Below, in pieces: positions 1-10,470 of a stretch of DNA of 64,000 nucleotides. Source of the DNA: Zea mays (Eukaryota; Streptophyta; Magnoliopsida; Poales; Poaceae). The stretch covers positions 267,738,622 to 267,802,621 of the forward strand of contig NC_050096.1 of the NCBI RefSeq assembly GCF_902167145.1. Reading direction: 5' to 3'. The notes beneath the pieces were generated by a model, which saw only the letters and a list, made by a program, of their open reading frames with translations, did not search any database and was not told the origin of the DNA. Numbering within the stretch: the stretch's first letter is position 1; the number at the start of each line of letters is the position of its first letter. The translations under genes were made by a program, and so were the position numbers.

Positions 1-1789
1 AAATAAAGAAAAGGGAAAAATGAATAATAGGAAATTAGTGTCATCCTAAAAACTCTTTATGACTTGTCCACTGAAGTATGTAAAAGCAATACCAATTCCC
101 TATGTTTATCCTCAATAAAAACTTAAACCTAAAAGTGATAAGCATAACCCACTAAAAGCCCCGCATGACCAAGGAACCCTAAGTTACTCCTTAGCCTAGT
201 TTTCTTCGTTAGCATAATGTTATTAAATCCTGCATAATCATGACATACATGTTCATTGCATTCGATAGACTGTAACCTTGCTGACGGAGAGTACGTCCTC
301 GTGCCAGAGCAAGGAGCTGCTCAGGAGGTAGCCCCAGATCCAGCACCAGAGCCTGCACCAGAGGACCTGCCTGCCACTGCTTTGGAAGGCAAGCCCCGGT
401 TTATGCATAACCTGTTATTTATGCTATTTTACTATACTTAATGATTGTAGGATTGATTGTGCACTTAGGTGTAGGAGTTGTTTGAAACTCTAGTTGCATA
501 ATCTCAGGAACTCCTTTTGAGATGAATACTAGTATGCTAGGACGAGTAGTTGCTTTATTTAATTAGGATCTCGGTAGAAGACGAGTGATTTTTCTAGCAC
601 TCGCGCGAGGTCAGGAATTGGTTGTACCCACTTTCATACTGTTATGATACTAGTTGTAGACAACAATCCATGGACATTGGTTGTCTACAAGATGGGAAAA
701 TGGAATAAGGATTAACGTGCGGATACCTGTGTCAAGCATTTGAACGTACTAAACACATACCGAGAAATATGGTAAATCGGTAAGCCTAGTACCTGAGTGA
801 ACCTGCCCGCAGATTGCCCTCCTCACGCGACCTGAGACGTGGTCTCCCATTCCGGTTATGGTGGGTACAAGTGCGGTCACTGCACGACGGCAGTCGGGGT
901 CAGTGAGGCATTGTACGCCAAGGCGGTGAGCCCCTTTCTGTTGCCAGGGAATCGATGGGGACGGTTGATGTGTGTGGGGACGGAGTGCCCCTACATGTCG
1001 TGTGTTTAGGTTTACCTTGCAAGGATAAAAAACTCGATTCGAATCGTCTGCTTCTCGCAGCTAATGAGACTGCTTGATCCATTGTACTGCATTGAGTAAC
1101 CAGTGGAAATATGATGAGTCGATATAAGATGTTGATTGCTAATAATGTTTGCTACTATGTATGAGTAGATAGTACACTTTTAGCCTTAAGAGAGTCACAC
1201 TTAAATATGACAAAGTTAAAACTTGACTTAGAAACTCAGCTAGTGCTTTTGGCAACCAAACCCCACAGCCAAACAGCTGCATGTCTAGAGGTAGAGGAGT
1301 AGACTCCTCACACCGGGTAAGTCTAGCTGAGTATTAGTATACTCAGCCTTGCTTGTGGCATAATTTTACAGGTTCTCTGGAGGACATGGTTGCTGGAGTG
1401 ACTTGGCCGTCCATCTTGCCACCGGGTTGGACTGTCGAGTGGGACCCCACCTCGGCTGAGGAGGAGCATGAGGAGTGATGGGACAGGCTTCCCCATCTCT
1501 CTGTTTATTTACCGTTAGTTTATTTCCGCTGCACTTCGAACAATGAGGACTACTTTTGCAAAACTCCGATGGTGATGTAATAATTTAATACTCTTACCTG
1601 CTTGGTTTTATGCTTTATTGTATTTGCTCTGTGACTCACCATCGAGTGAGATTGTGGTACTTGATCCTGTCACTGGCCGTGTCGGACTAGATCCGAGGGA
1701 TTGACGGATTATTCCCAATTAAGTGTGGTCTAGCCTCTAAGGCAGGGCTCAGGCACTTAAGTTGGAATAATTCGGGCAGTTCCGCCACA
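1..1789 (+). mobile_element. Gypsy-type LTR, right-hand part (G3)
   Basis: The segment has no long coding frame and ends in TTCCGCCACA, the TG...CA style of end expected of an LTR. Directly to its right lies sequence of a quite different character (GC-rich, tandemly repeated). Motifs such as the ...CTGAGTATTAGTATACTCAG... block at about 1330 have a counterpart in the other Gypsy LTR at 46277-47170, which suggests a related Del/Tekay-like clade. A short frame at 256-441, rich in Pro, Ala and Glu, is probably not a gene. The left end and its TSD are outside the window, so the orientation and the nesting into G1 are inferred. Confidence 0.55.
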
Positions 1790-2750
1790 GAAGCGGGCCC
1801 CGAGCCCCCTACTGATCAAAGGTTCGAAGGCTGGCCCCTCGGAAGGGTTCAACAGCCGCCTCAGAGCACTCGGGCTCCGCGCCCACTACTGGTCAGAGGT
1901 TCGAAGGCCGGCCCCTCGGAAGGGTTCTACGGCCGCCTCAGGCCACTCGGGCTCCGCGCCCACTACTGATCAGGGGTTCGTAGGCTGGCCCTCGAAGGGT
2001 TCGACAGCCGCCTCAGACGCAGAGCGAGGGATGACCCTGGGTACGTTCGATACATAACCAAGGCTCGGGCTACGCTCCCGAGGTACCCTAGGACATTTCC
2101 GAGACCAACGGGAATGATCTTGTAACGGAATCCCACCAGAGGGAGGCATCGAGCCCTCGAACCCCGTCAAAAGGGGACCGGGTCTGGCAAATCACCCGCA
2201 GGTACTTTTGGAGCGCGCCTTTGGGCCACTAGCCGACCCCTAACGAATGGGGCACGAGCGTCCACTCGGATTACCCGTTAGCAACTCACTGGAGACACCA
2301 TGTTCGGCGCCCTCTGAGGGCAACATGGCGCTTTTCCCCCTCCTCTTTGCGGAAAGGCAACGCAGCGGCGTATGTAAAAAAGTCGAGTCTGTCCTTGACC
2401 GTCCTCTCGCTCTGTGCGGAGGCACAGGGGCTGCTCTCGCAAACCCGGCTCCGGCCAAACCGTTGACAGCGTCAACATACCAGCCCAAGAACTTGGGACT
2501 CGACTATGCACCCGGGCTACAGCCAGTTCGCATGAGGGAACAACCAGACCGGCCGAAGCATCACGAAACGCGCTAAGACCTCGAAGGAGTCAAATCACTC
2601 CTCCGAGGCCTCGGGGGCTACACCCGGCGGGTGCGCTCGCGTGCACCCACCGGAACGAAACGTAACCGAGAAAGGTCGGTCCCCTTGCAAAAAAGTGCGA
2701 CAAAAGCCTCCAAGCGAGTATCAACACTCCCTTCGAGGCTCGGGGGCTAC
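1790..2750 (+). other. 3' internal noncoding end of Gypsy element G1 with polypurine tract
   Basis: This GC-rich stretch lacks a convincing gene. It ends in a purine-rich tract (GAGGCTCGGGGGCTAC, 2735-2750) directly before the TGTCGGGGACC start of the G1 LTR, as expected of a plus-strand primer site. Open frames of 60-109 codons occur on both strands but overlap each other and match no retroelement domain that I recognise. The pol gene and 5' LTR of G1 would lie left of the window, beyond G3. Confidence 0.6.
1795..2020. repeat. three-copy tandem repeat, period 77 bp
   Basis: Three diverged copies begin near 1795, 1872 and 1949. Each has the order GGGCTCCG..CCC-ACTACTG-GGTTCG(A)AGG-CTGGCCCCTCGGAAGGGTT-CAGCCGCCTCAG. 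The third copy is slightly shorter. The array lies in the G1 internal noncoding region. Confidence 0.85.
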
Positions 2751-3246
2751 TGTCGGGGACCATAATTAGGGGTACCCCCAAGACTCCTAATCTCAGCTGG
2801 TAACCCCCATCAGCACAAAGCTGCAAAGGCCTGATGGGTACGATTAAGTCAAGGCTCGGTCCACACAAGGGACACGATCTCGCCTCACCTGAGCCCAGCC
2901 TTGGGCAAGGGCAGCCGACCCCGGAGGATTCACGTCTCGCCCGAGGGCCCCCTCAAGCAACAGACACACCTTTGGCTCGCCCAAGGCCCAGTCTTCGCCG
3001 AGAAGCAACCTTGGCCAGATCACCACACCGACCGACCGTATCGCAGGAGCATTTAATGCAAGGATGGCCTGACACCTTATCCTGACGCGCGCCCTTCAGT
3101 CGACAGAGCCGAAGTGACCATAGTCACTTCGCCGCTCCACTGACCGGCCTGACAAGAAGACAGCGCCGCCTGCGTCGCTCCGACTGTTGTGCCACTCGAC
3201 AGAGTGAGGCTGACAGTAGCCAAGTCCGGCCTCGGGCGCCATAGGA

Positions 3247-3580
3247 AGCTCCGCCTCGCCCGACCCTAGGGCTTGGCCCCCGTCTCGGCCTCGGCTCCGG
3301 AAGATGACGAACTCCGCCTCGCCCGACCCCAGGGCTCGGACTCGGCCTCGGCTTCGGAAGACAACGAACTCCGCCTCGCCCGACCCCAGGGCTCGGACTC
3401 GGCCTCGGCTCCGGAAGACGACGAACTCCGCCTCGCCCGACCCCGGGGCTCGGACTCAGCCTTGGCATCAGACGATGGTCTCCGCCTCGCCCGACCCGGG
3501 GCTCGGACTCGACCTCGACCTCGGAAGACAGACTCGACCTCAACCTCGGAGGAGCCTCCGCCTCGCCCGACCCAGGGCTC
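3247..3580. repeat. GC-rich tandem array, ~57-bp period, in the G1 LTR
   Basis: Units built on CTCCGCCTCGCCCGACCCCAG followed by GGCTCGGACTCGGCC and GGAAGAC recur about six times (for example at 3311, 3368 and 3425, exact spacing 57). Because 57 is a multiple of three and the units lack stop codons, open frames of 100-155 codons appear on both strands. These are by-products of the repeat, not genes. Confidence 0.85.
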
Positions 3581-4042
3581 GGACCGACCACGTCACAGGG
3601 GGGCCATCATTACCCTACCCCTAGCTAGCTCAGGCTACGGGGAACAAGACCGGTGTCCCATCTGGCTCGCCCCGGTAAACAAATAATGATGGCGCCTCAC
3701 GTGCTCCATGACGACGGCGGCTCTCAGCCCCTTACGGAAGCAAGGAGACGTCAGCAAGGACTCGATAGCCCCGACAGCTGTCCTTCCGCAAGGCTCCAGC
3801 TGAAAGGGAAATGTGCCCTTGGGCCATTTCTAAGTATTTTGGTGATTGAGTGCCAACACAAGTGCTTAAATGTGAATCTATACCCATGGATGGACAAAGT
3901 GCAAATCAAGAGTAAAGGTATGTTTCTAAGCCTTAGTACATTGTTTTGAAGACTAATGTATTGTGTCTAAGTGCTTGAAACAGGAGAAATCGAGTCAGAG
4001 AAAAGTTGGCTGTGTACAGCCAAAAGGCTATTCGGTCTGGAG

Positions 4043-4357
4043 CACCGGACTGTCCGGTGGTGCACCGGACAGTGTCCGGTGCGCCAGACTGCCTCGGGCG
4101 AACTGACCGCTCTCGGGAATTTACCGGCGGCGTACGGCTATAATTCACCGGACTGTCCGGTGAGCCAACGGTCGGCCGCGCGATCTGCACGGGACACGTG
4201 GCCGCGCCAACGGCTAGAAGGGGGCACCGGACTGTCCGGTGTGCACCGGACATGTCCGGTGCGCCAACGGCTCTCTGGCGGCCAACGGTCGGCTGCGCCG
4301 TTTAAGGAAAGAAATCGGGCACCGGACAATGTCCGGTGTGCACCGGACTGTCCGGTG
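4043..4357. promoter_or_regulatory. array of seven CCGGAC/GTCCGG palindromes in U3
   Basis: Modules at 4043, 4063, 4146, 4225, 4244, 4320 and 4341 have the form CACCGGAC-N-GTCCGGTG or CACCGGACA-(N)-TGTCCGGTG, with centres of 0-3 bases. Paired modules are joined by 2-4 bases. CCAACGG motifs sit between the pairs. The array ends about 70 bp before the TATA box. A regulatory role is inferred from position only. Confidence 0.8.
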
Positions 4358-4424
4358 CACCAGTCGACAGAAGGCAAGATCAGCCTTCCAGATTTGCTCT
4401 CAACGGCTCCTAGCTGCCTTGGGG

Positions 4425-4433
4425 CTATAAAAG
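4425..4433 (+). promoter_or_regulatory. TATA box, Copia A 5' LTR
   Basis: CTATAAAAG lies within GGGGCTATAAAAGGGACC, the same context as in the 3' LTR (about 11090) and in Copias B and C. Confidence 0.75.
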
Positions 4434-5024
4434 GGACCCCTAGGCGCATGGAGAAAAACACTAAGCATTCCTACAACATTCCTAAGCACCAAGACATCGA
4501 TTCCGCGCATTTGGTTCATTGTGATAGCATCTAGAGCTCTTGTTGAGTTGTGAACTCATTGAGTTGTGTTGCGAGCTCTTGTTGCGACTTGTGTGCGTGC
4601 TGTTGCTCTGATTTTGAGTCTTGTGTGCGTTGCTAGTTCCTCCCTTACTCCGTATTTCTTTGTGAATCTCAAGTGTAAGGGCGAGAGGCTCCAAGTTGTG
4701 GAGATTCCTCGCAAACGGGATATTGAAAGGCAAAGCAAAACACCGTGGTATTCAAGTTGGTCTTTGGACCGCTTGAGAGGGGTTGATTGCAACCCTCGTC
4801 CGTTGGGACGCCACAACGTGGAGTAGGCAAGCGTTGGTCTTGGCCGAACCACGGGATAAACCACTGTGTCATCTCTGTGTTTGATCTCTTGTGGTATTGT
4901 GTTTTGTTGAGACTCCTCTCTAGCCACTTGGCGATTATTGTGCTAACACTTAACCAAGTTTTGTGGCTTAAGATTTCAAGTTTTACAGGATCACCTATTC
5001 ACCCCCCCTCTAGGTGCTCTCAGT

Positions 5025-5036
5025 TGGTATAAGAGC
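5025..5036 (+). other. primer-binding site, Copia A
   Basis: TGGTATAAGAGC matches the complement of the plant initiator-Met tRNA 3' end (TGGTATCAGAGC) at 11 of 12 positions and starts two bases after the LTR. The mismatch is private to this copy. Confidence 0.8.
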
Positions 5037-5071
5037 TGTTCTCTTCACAAAGGGACTAACCGCCCGAAGAG

Positions 5072-7465
5072 ATGGATCCTAAAGGGAAGGGAATCGTGAT
5101 CAACGACAAGGAGAAGGAGTCCTTCGTCAACGAGCCAAGGGATGACAAGTCCAACGACTCTGGCTCGGGCCACAGACGCAAAGATGGGAAGAAGAAGAAG
5201 ACAAGACGCATCAAGGAGATCGTCTACTACGACAGCGATGAGTCTACTTCCTCTCAAAAGGACGACGACCACAACGAATACGAGAGAAAGAAACCGGTCA
5301 ATTCGAACTTTTCTTTTGATTACTCTCGTATTCCTCAAAGTACTAATGCTCATTTATTATCTATTCCACTTGGTAAACCTCCTCATTTTGATGGAGAAGA
5401 CTACGGATTTTGGAGTCACAAAATGCGTAGTCACTTGTTCTCTCTCTATCCTAGCATATGGGAGATTGTAGAAAGTGGAATGCACTTTGATAGTACGGAT
5501 AGTCCCATGTTTATTAATGAACAGATTCATAAAAATGCACAAGCTACTACTGTGTTGCTAGCCTCTTTGTGCAGGGACGAGTACCATAAGGTGAGCGGCT
5601 TGGACAATGCCAAGCAGATCTGGGACACCCTCAAGATCTCTCATGAGGGGAATGATGTCACCTTGCTCACCAAGATGGAGTTGGTGGAGGGCGAGCTTGG
5701 ATGGTTCGCAATGATAAGGGGCGAGGAGCCAACTCAAACATACAACCGGCTCAAGACCCTTATCAACAAAATAAGGAGCTACGGAAGCACGCGATGGACG
5801 GATCACGACGTCGTCCGCCTAATGCTAAGGTCCTTTACCGTTCTTGATCCTCATTTGGTGAACAATATTCGTGAAAATCCTAGGTACACCAAGATGTCGC
5901 CCGAAGAAGTTCTTGGGAAGTTCGTAAGCGGGCGAATGATGATCAAGGAGGCAAGATATGTGGACGACGCGTTGAACGGTCCTATTCATGAGCCTCAACC
6001 CATTGCTCTCAAGGCAACGAGGAGCAAGGAGGCGCTACCAAGCAAGGTGGCGCAAGTTGAGGCGGCCGGGCTAAATAATGAGGAGATGGCTCTCATCATT
6101 AAGCGCTTCAAGATGGCGCTTAAAGGTCGCAAGGGACAGCCAAGCAAGACCAAGACAAAGGAGAAGCGCTCGTGCTTCAAATGTGGTAAGATTGGTCATT
6201 TCATTGCTAACTGTCCCGATAATGAAAGTGACCAGGAAAAGGGGAACAAAAGGGAGAAGAAGAAGCATTACAAGAAGGCCAAGGGCGAGGCACATATCGG
6301 AAAGGAGTGGGATTCGGATTGCTCCTCCTCCGGTTCCGACAATGAAGGACTCGCCGCCACCGCCTTCAACAAGTCATCCCTCTTCCCCAACGAGCGTCAC
6401 ACTTGCCTCATGGCAAGGGAGAAGAAAGTAAGCACTCATGATACTAGTACTTATGCTTCTTCAAGTGAGGATGAGTCTAGTGATGATGAGATAGATTACT
6501 CATGCTTATTCAAGGGATTAGATAGATCTAAAATTAATAAGATTAATGAGTTGATTGATGCTTTGAATGACAAGAATAGATTACTAGAAAAACAAGAGGA
6601 TCTTTTATATGAGGAGCATGATAAATTTGTTAGTGCACAAAATTCTCTTGCTCTAGAAATTAAAAGGAATGAAATGCTCTCTAGTGAATTATCTACTTGT
6701 CATGAATCCATCTCTAAATTAAAAAGTGTTAATGATGATTTGAATGCTAAGTTAGAAATAGCTAGTAAATCAACATCCTGTGTAGAAATTGTTGAAACTT
6801 GCAATAGGTGTAAAGATTTTGACATTGATGCTTGTAGTGAACATCTAGTTTCAATTTCCAAACTTAATGATGAATTGGCTAGTCTTAATGCTCAACTTAA
6901 GACTAGCAAGAGTAATTTGGATAAGCTAAAATTTGCAAGGGATGCCTACACAATTGGTAGACACCCCTCAATTAAGGATGGACTTGGCTACAAGAAGGAA
7001 GCCAAGAACTTGACAAGCCATAAGGCTCCCATCTCCGCCAAGGAGAAAGGGAAGGCCCCTATGGCTAGTAGTGTGCAAAAGAACCATGCCTTTATGTACC
7101 ATGATAGGAGACAATCTAGAAATGCTTATAGGAGATGTAACGCATATGATGCTTTTGATTCTCATGACATGTTTGCTTCTAGTTCTTCTTATGTGCATGA
7201 TAGAGATGTTGGTAGGAGAAATGTTGTTCATAATATGCCTAGGAGAAATGTTGTTAATGTTCCTAGGAAAGTAATGAATGAAACCTCTACAATTTATCAT
7301 GCTTTAAATGCTTCCTTTGCTATTTGTAGGAAGGATAGGAAAATAGTTGCTAGGAAGTTAGGGGCAAAATGCAAGGGAGACAAAACTTGCATTTGGGTCC
7401 CTAAGGATATTTGCACTAACCTTGTAGGACCCAACATGAGTTGGGTACCTAAGACCCAAGCCTAA
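5072..7465 (+). CDS. gag: Copia A Gag polyprotein (intact frame)
   Basis: A 797-codon open frame from ATG 5072, 35 bp after the primer site, to TAA 7463-7465. It encodes the capsid/nucleocapsid protein that packages the element RNA in cytoplasmic particles. The N-terminus is Lys/Asp/Ser-rich. Residues about 105-260 fit the UBN2-type gag domain ([14 protein letters not shown] near its start). A CCHC knuckle [14 protein letters not shown] lies at about residue 368, followed by an acidic, Ser-rich stretch. Residues about 480-640 are rich in Leu, Lys, Asn and Glu, as in a coiled coil. The C-terminus WVPKTQA is shared with Copias B and C. It is longer than the gag of most Copia lineages, as is usual for Maximus/SIRE. 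This is the only undamaged gag frame in the window. Confidence 0.93.
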   Translation: MDPKGKGIVINDKEKESFVNEPRDDKSNDSGSGHRRKDGKKKKTRRIKEIVYYDSDESTSSQKDDDHNEYERKKPVNSNFSFDYSRIPQSTNAHLLSIPLGKPPHFDGEDYGFWSHKMRSHLFSLYPSIWEIVESGMHFDSTDSPMFINEQIHKNAQATTVLLASLCRDEYHKVSGLDNAKQIWDTLKISHEGNDVTLLTKMELVEGELGWFAMIRGEEPTQTYNRLKTLINKIRSYGSTRWTDHDVVRLMLRSFTVLDPHLVNNIRENPRYTKMSPEEVLGKFVSGRMMIKEARYVDDALNGPIHEPQPIALKATRSKEALPSKVAQVEAAGLNNEEMALIIKRFKMALKGRKGQPSKTKTKEKRSCFKCGKIGHFIANCPDNESDQEKGNKREKKKHYKKAKGEAHIGKEWDSDCSSSGSDNEGLAATAFNKSSLFPNERHTCLMAREKKVSTHDTSTYASSSEDESSDDEIDYSCLFKGLDRSKINKINELIDALNDKNRLLEKQEDLLYEEHDKFVSAQNSLALEIKRNEMLSSELSTCHESISKLKSVNDDLNAKLEIASKSTSCVEIVETCNRCKDFDIDACSEHLVSISKLNDELASLNAQLKTSKSNLDKLKFARDAYTIGRHPSIKDGLGYKKEAKNLTSHKAPISAKEKGKAPMASSVQKNHAFMYHDRRQSRNAYRRCNAYDAFDSHDMFASSSSYVHDRDVGRRNVVHNMPRRNVVNVPRKVMNETSTIYHALNASFAICRKDRKIVARKLGAKCKGDKTCIWVPKDICTNLVGPNMSWVPKTQA

Positions 7466-7479
7466 ATTTGCCTTGCAGG
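7463..7479 (+). other. gag stop followed by 3'-splice-site-like sequence
   Basis: The gag stop TAA is followed by ATTTGCCTTGCAG/GT and then pol in another frame. The pyrimidine-rich run ending in AG/GT recurs at the gag/pol junctions of B, C, D, E and F and of the old Copia H. Whether it is used as a splice acceptor is inference; no donor has been fixed. Confidence 0.45.
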
Positions 7480-9953
7480 TTTATGCATCCGGGGGTTCAA
7501 GCTGGATTATCGACAGCGGATGCACAAACCATATGACGGGGGAGAAGAAGATGTTCACCTCCTACGTCAAGAATAAGGATTCCCAAGATTCAATTATATT
7601 CGGTGATGGGAATCAAGGCAAGGTAAAAGGGTTAGGTAAAATTGCAATTTCTAATGAGCACTCTATCTCCAATGTGTTTTTAGTTGAGTCTCTTGGTTAC
7701 AATTTGCTATCTGTTAGTCAACTATGCAATATGGGATATAATTGTCTTTTTACAAATGTAGATGTGTCTGTCTTTCGAAGAAGTGATGGTTCACTAGCCT
7801 TTAAGGGTGTATTAGACGGCAAGCTTTACTTAGTTGATTTTGCAAAAGAAGAGGCCGGTCTAGATGCATGCTTAATTGCTAAGACTAGCATGGGCTGGCT
7901 GTGGCATCGCCGCTTAGCACATGTGGGGATGAAGAACCTTCACAAGCTTCTAAAGGGAGAACACGTGATAGGATTAACTAATGTGCAATTCGAAAAAGAT
8001 AGACCTTGTGCAGCTTGTCAGGCAGGTAAACAAGTGGGAGGAGCACATCACAGCAAGAATGTGATGACCACATCAAGACCCTTGGAGCTGCTACATATGG
8101 ATCTCTTCGGACCCGTCGCCTATCTAAGCATAGGAGGAAGTAAGTATGGTCTAGTTATTGTTGATGACTTTTCCCGCTTCACTTGGGTGTTCTTTTTGCA
8201 GGATAAGTCTGAAACCCAAGGGACCCTCAAGCGCTTCCTAAGGAGAGCACAAAATGAGTTTGAGCTCAAAGTGAAGAAGATAAGAAGCGACAACGGGTCC
8301 GAGTTCAAGAACCTTCAAGTGGAGGAGTTCCTTGAGGAGGAAGGGATCAAGCACGAGTTCTCCGCTCCCTACACACCACAACAAAATGGTGTGGTAGAGA
8401 GGAAGAACAGGACGCTCATTGATATGGCGAGGACGATGCTAGGAGAATTCAAGACCCCCGAGTGCTTTTGGTCGAAAGCCGTGAACACGGCTTGCCACGC
8501 CATCAACAGGGTCTACCTTCATCGCCTCCTCAGGAAGACTTCATATGAGCTACTAACCGGTAACAAACCCAATGTATCTTACTTTCGTGTATTTGGGAGC
8601 AAGTGCTACATTCTAGTGAAGAAGGGTAGAAATTCTAAGTTTGCTCCCAAAGCTGTAGAAGGGTTTTTGTTAGGTTATGACTCAAATACAAAGGCGTATA
8701 GAGTCTTCAACAAATCATCGGGTTTGGTTGAAGTCTCTAGCGACGTTGTATTTGATGAGACTAATGGCTCTCCAAGAGAGCAAGTTGTTGATCTTGATGA
8801 TGTAGACGAAGAAGATGTTCCGACGGCTGCTATACGAACCATGGTGATTGGTGATGTGCGACCACAGGAACAAGATGAGCAAGATCAACCTTCTTCCTCA
8901 ACTATGGTGCATCCCCCAACTCAAGACGATGAACAGGTTCATCAACAGGAGGCGTGTGATCAAGGGGGAGCACAAGATGATCATGCGATGGGGGAAGAAG
9001 CGCAACCGGCACCTCCAACCCAAGTTCGAGCGATGATTCAAAGGGATCATCCCGTCGACCAAATTCTGGGTGATATTAGCAAGGGAGTAACTACTCGGTC
9101 TCGATTAGTTAATTTTTGTGAACATTACTCCTTTGTCTCTTCTATTGAGCCTTTCAGGGTAGAAGAGGCCTTGCTAGATCCGGACTGGGTGTTGGCCATG
9201 CAAGAGGAGCTCAACAACTTCAAGAGGAATGAAGTTTGGACGCTGGTACCTCGTCCTAAGCAAAATGTTGTGGGAACCAAGTGGGTGTTCCGCAACAAAC
9301 AAGACGAGCACAGAGTGGTGACAAGGAACAAGGCTCGACTTGTGGCAAAAGGTTATGCCCAAGTCGCAGGTTTGGACTTTGAGGAGACTTTTGCTCCCGT
9401 GGCTAGGCTAGAGTCCATTCGTATCTTGCTAGCATATGCCGCTCACCATTCTTTCAGGTTGTTCCAAATGGATGTGAAGAGCGCCTTCCTCAACGGGCCA
9501 ATAAAGGAGGAGGTGTACGTGGAGCAACCCCCTGGCTTCGAGGATGAACGGTACCCCGACCACGTGTGTAAGCTCTCTAAGGCGCTCTATGGACTTAAGC
9601 AAGCCCCAAGAGCATGGTATGAATGCCTTAGAGATTTCTTAATTACTAATGCTTTCAAGGTTGGGAAAGCCGATCCAACTCTTTTCACTAAGACATGTGA
9701 TGGTGATTTGTTTGTATGCCAAATTTATGTCGATGACATAATATTTGATTCTACTAATAAAAAGTCTTGTGAAGAGTTTAGCAGGGTGATGACGCAGAAA
9801 TTCGAGATGTCAATGATGGGCGAGTTGAACTACTTCCTTGGGTTCCAAGTGAAGCAACTCAAGGATGGGCAAGACTTCCACTGCACTCCGATGAAAAGAG
9901 TAACTTTTCCAAGTTCATCTTTTGACTCTTATTGCCTATTTACTCTTAATTGA
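7473..9953 (+). CDS. pol: Copia A Pol polyprotein, 3'-truncated (protease-integrase-RT)
   Basis: An 826-codon open frame in a different frame from gag. It starts at a TTG or, more likely, is reached by some gag-pol fusion route, because no ATG is suitably placed. Protease: DSG at about residue 14. The pre-integrase motif WHRRLAH is near 144. Integrase core: HMDLFG near 208, RSDNGSEF, and [13 protein letters not shown]. Reverse transcriptase: [22 protein letters not shown] and the catalytic YVDD near 752. The retroelement part ends at VKQLKDG; the last 20 or so residues are read from 3' noncoding sequence brought in by an internal deletion. RNase H and the last part of RT are missing, so the product cannot complete reverse transcription. 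Confidence 0.9.
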   Translation: MQVYASGGSSWIIDSGCTNHMTGEKKMFTSYVKNKDSQDSIIFGDGNQGKVKGLGKIAISNEHSISNVFLVESLGYNLLSVSQLCNMGYNCLFTNVDVSVFRRSDGSLAFKGVLDGKLYLVDFAKEEAGLDACLIAKTSMGWLWHRRLAHVGMKNLHKLLKGEHVIGLTNVQFEKDRPCAACQAGKQVGGAHHSKNVMTTSRPLELLHMDLFGPVAYLSIGGSKYGLVIVDDFSRFTWVFFLQDKSETQGTLKRFLRRAQNEFELKVKKIRSDNGSEFKNLQVEEFLEEEGIKHEFSAPYTPQQNGVVERKNRTLIDMARTMLGEFKTPECFWSKAVNTACHAINRVYLHRLLRKTSYELLTGNKPNVSYFRVFGSKCYILVKKGRNSKFAPKAVEGFLLGYDSNTKAYRVFNKSSGLVEVSSDVVFDETNGSPREQVVDLDDVDEEDVPTAAIRTMVIGDVRPQEQDEQDQPSSSTMVHPPTQDDEQVHQQEACDQGGAQDDHAMGEEAQPAPPTQVRAMIQRDHPVDQILGDISKGVTTRSRLVNFCEHYSFVSSIEPFRVEEALLDPDWVLAMQEELNNFKRNEVWTLVPRPKQNVVGTKWVFRNKQDEHRVVTRNKARLVAKGYAQVAGLDFEETFAPVARLESIRILLAYAAHHSFRLFQMDVKSAFLNGPIKEEVYVEQPPGFEDERYPDHVCKLSKALYGLKQAPRAWYECLRDFLITNAFKVGKADPTLFTKTCDGDLFVCQIYVDDIIFDSTNKKSCEEFSRVMTQKFEMSMMGELNYFLGFQVKQLKDGQDFHCTPMKRVTFPSSSFDSYCLFTLN

Positions 9954-10470
9954 AGATTTTGGTGAGGCAATGGGGTTAAAGGGCCAAGATTGATCCCGTT
10001 TTGGTGCTTGATGCCAAAGGGGGAGAAAATAAAGGCCAAAGTGATAAATGGATCAGCTACCACTTGAGAGATTTTGAAAATAGTAGAATAGAGTTCTTTG
10101 TTGCTACCACTTGAGAGATTTTGAAAATAGTAGAATAGAGTTCTTTGTTTTGTCAAAACAATTTTATTGTCTCTCTTGTCAAAAGTTGGCTTCTTGTGGG
10201 GAGAAATGTTGATTATGGGAAAAAGGGGGAGTTTTTGGAATCCTGAATCAAATACTCCTGAAATGACTCTCTTTATGACTTAACATGTGTGTTTGACTAA
10301 GAGATAGAAATTTGAGTTTTGATTTGCAAAAACAAACCAAGTGGTGGCAAAGGATGATCCATATATGCCAAAATTGAATCAAAATAAATTTGAGTTTTAT
10401 TTGAAGTGATATTGCACTTGTTCTAGTTGCTTTATGTTGTGTTGGCATAAATCACCAAAAAGGGGGAGAT
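9954..10470 (+). other. Copia A 3' noncoding region with polypurine tract
   Basis: There is no gene here. The region matches the 3' noncoding part of Copias B and C (for example CTTGATGCCAAAGGGGGAGA). It ends in the polypurine tract AAAAAGGGGGAGA (10457-10469), one base before the 3' LTR. Several other purine-rich GGGGGAG runs recur inside it. Confidence 0.85.
10056..10149. repeat. exact 47-bp tandem duplication in Copia A
   Basis: GCTACCACTTGAGAGATTTT...TTCTTTGTT occurs at 10056-10102 and again at 10103-10149 without visible differences. Copias B and C carry a single copy. Confidence 0.9.

Larger units (their letters stand above)
3801..5022 (+). repeat. Copia A 5' LTR
   Basis: 1222 bp, TGAAAGGGAA...GGTGCTCTCA. 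The U3 holds a seven-module palindrome array (4043-4357). A TATA box lies at 4425, and a primer-binding site follows two bases after the end. Confidence 0.95.

Noticed and set aside
256..441. 61-codon frame rich in Pro, Ala and Glu.
   Set aside because: It lies in what looks like a Gypsy LTR, has no neighbouring coding sequence and is too short to support on its own.
2247..2665. Open frames of 77-109 codons on both strands.
   Set aside because: They overlap each other in the GC-rich noncoding end of G1 and match no known domain.
3124..3686. Overlapping open frames of 106-155 codons on both strands.
   Set aside because: All derive from the stop-free 57-bp tandem repeat of the G1 LTR; no start context, domain or conservation supports a gene.
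4043..4357. Regular short palindromic repeats with short spacers suggested a CRISPR-like array.
   Set aside because: Units are 17-19 bp with 2-4 or irregular spacers, lie in LTR U3 regions of a plant genome, and have no cas genes. They belong to the retrotransposon LTRs.
3971..4534. 187-codon open frame, with similar frames in the other type-1 LTRs (12901-13467, 20581-21147).
   Set aside because: It runs through the palindrome array and TATA box of the LTR. Length differs between the two LTRs of A because of module indels, so it is not under coding selection.
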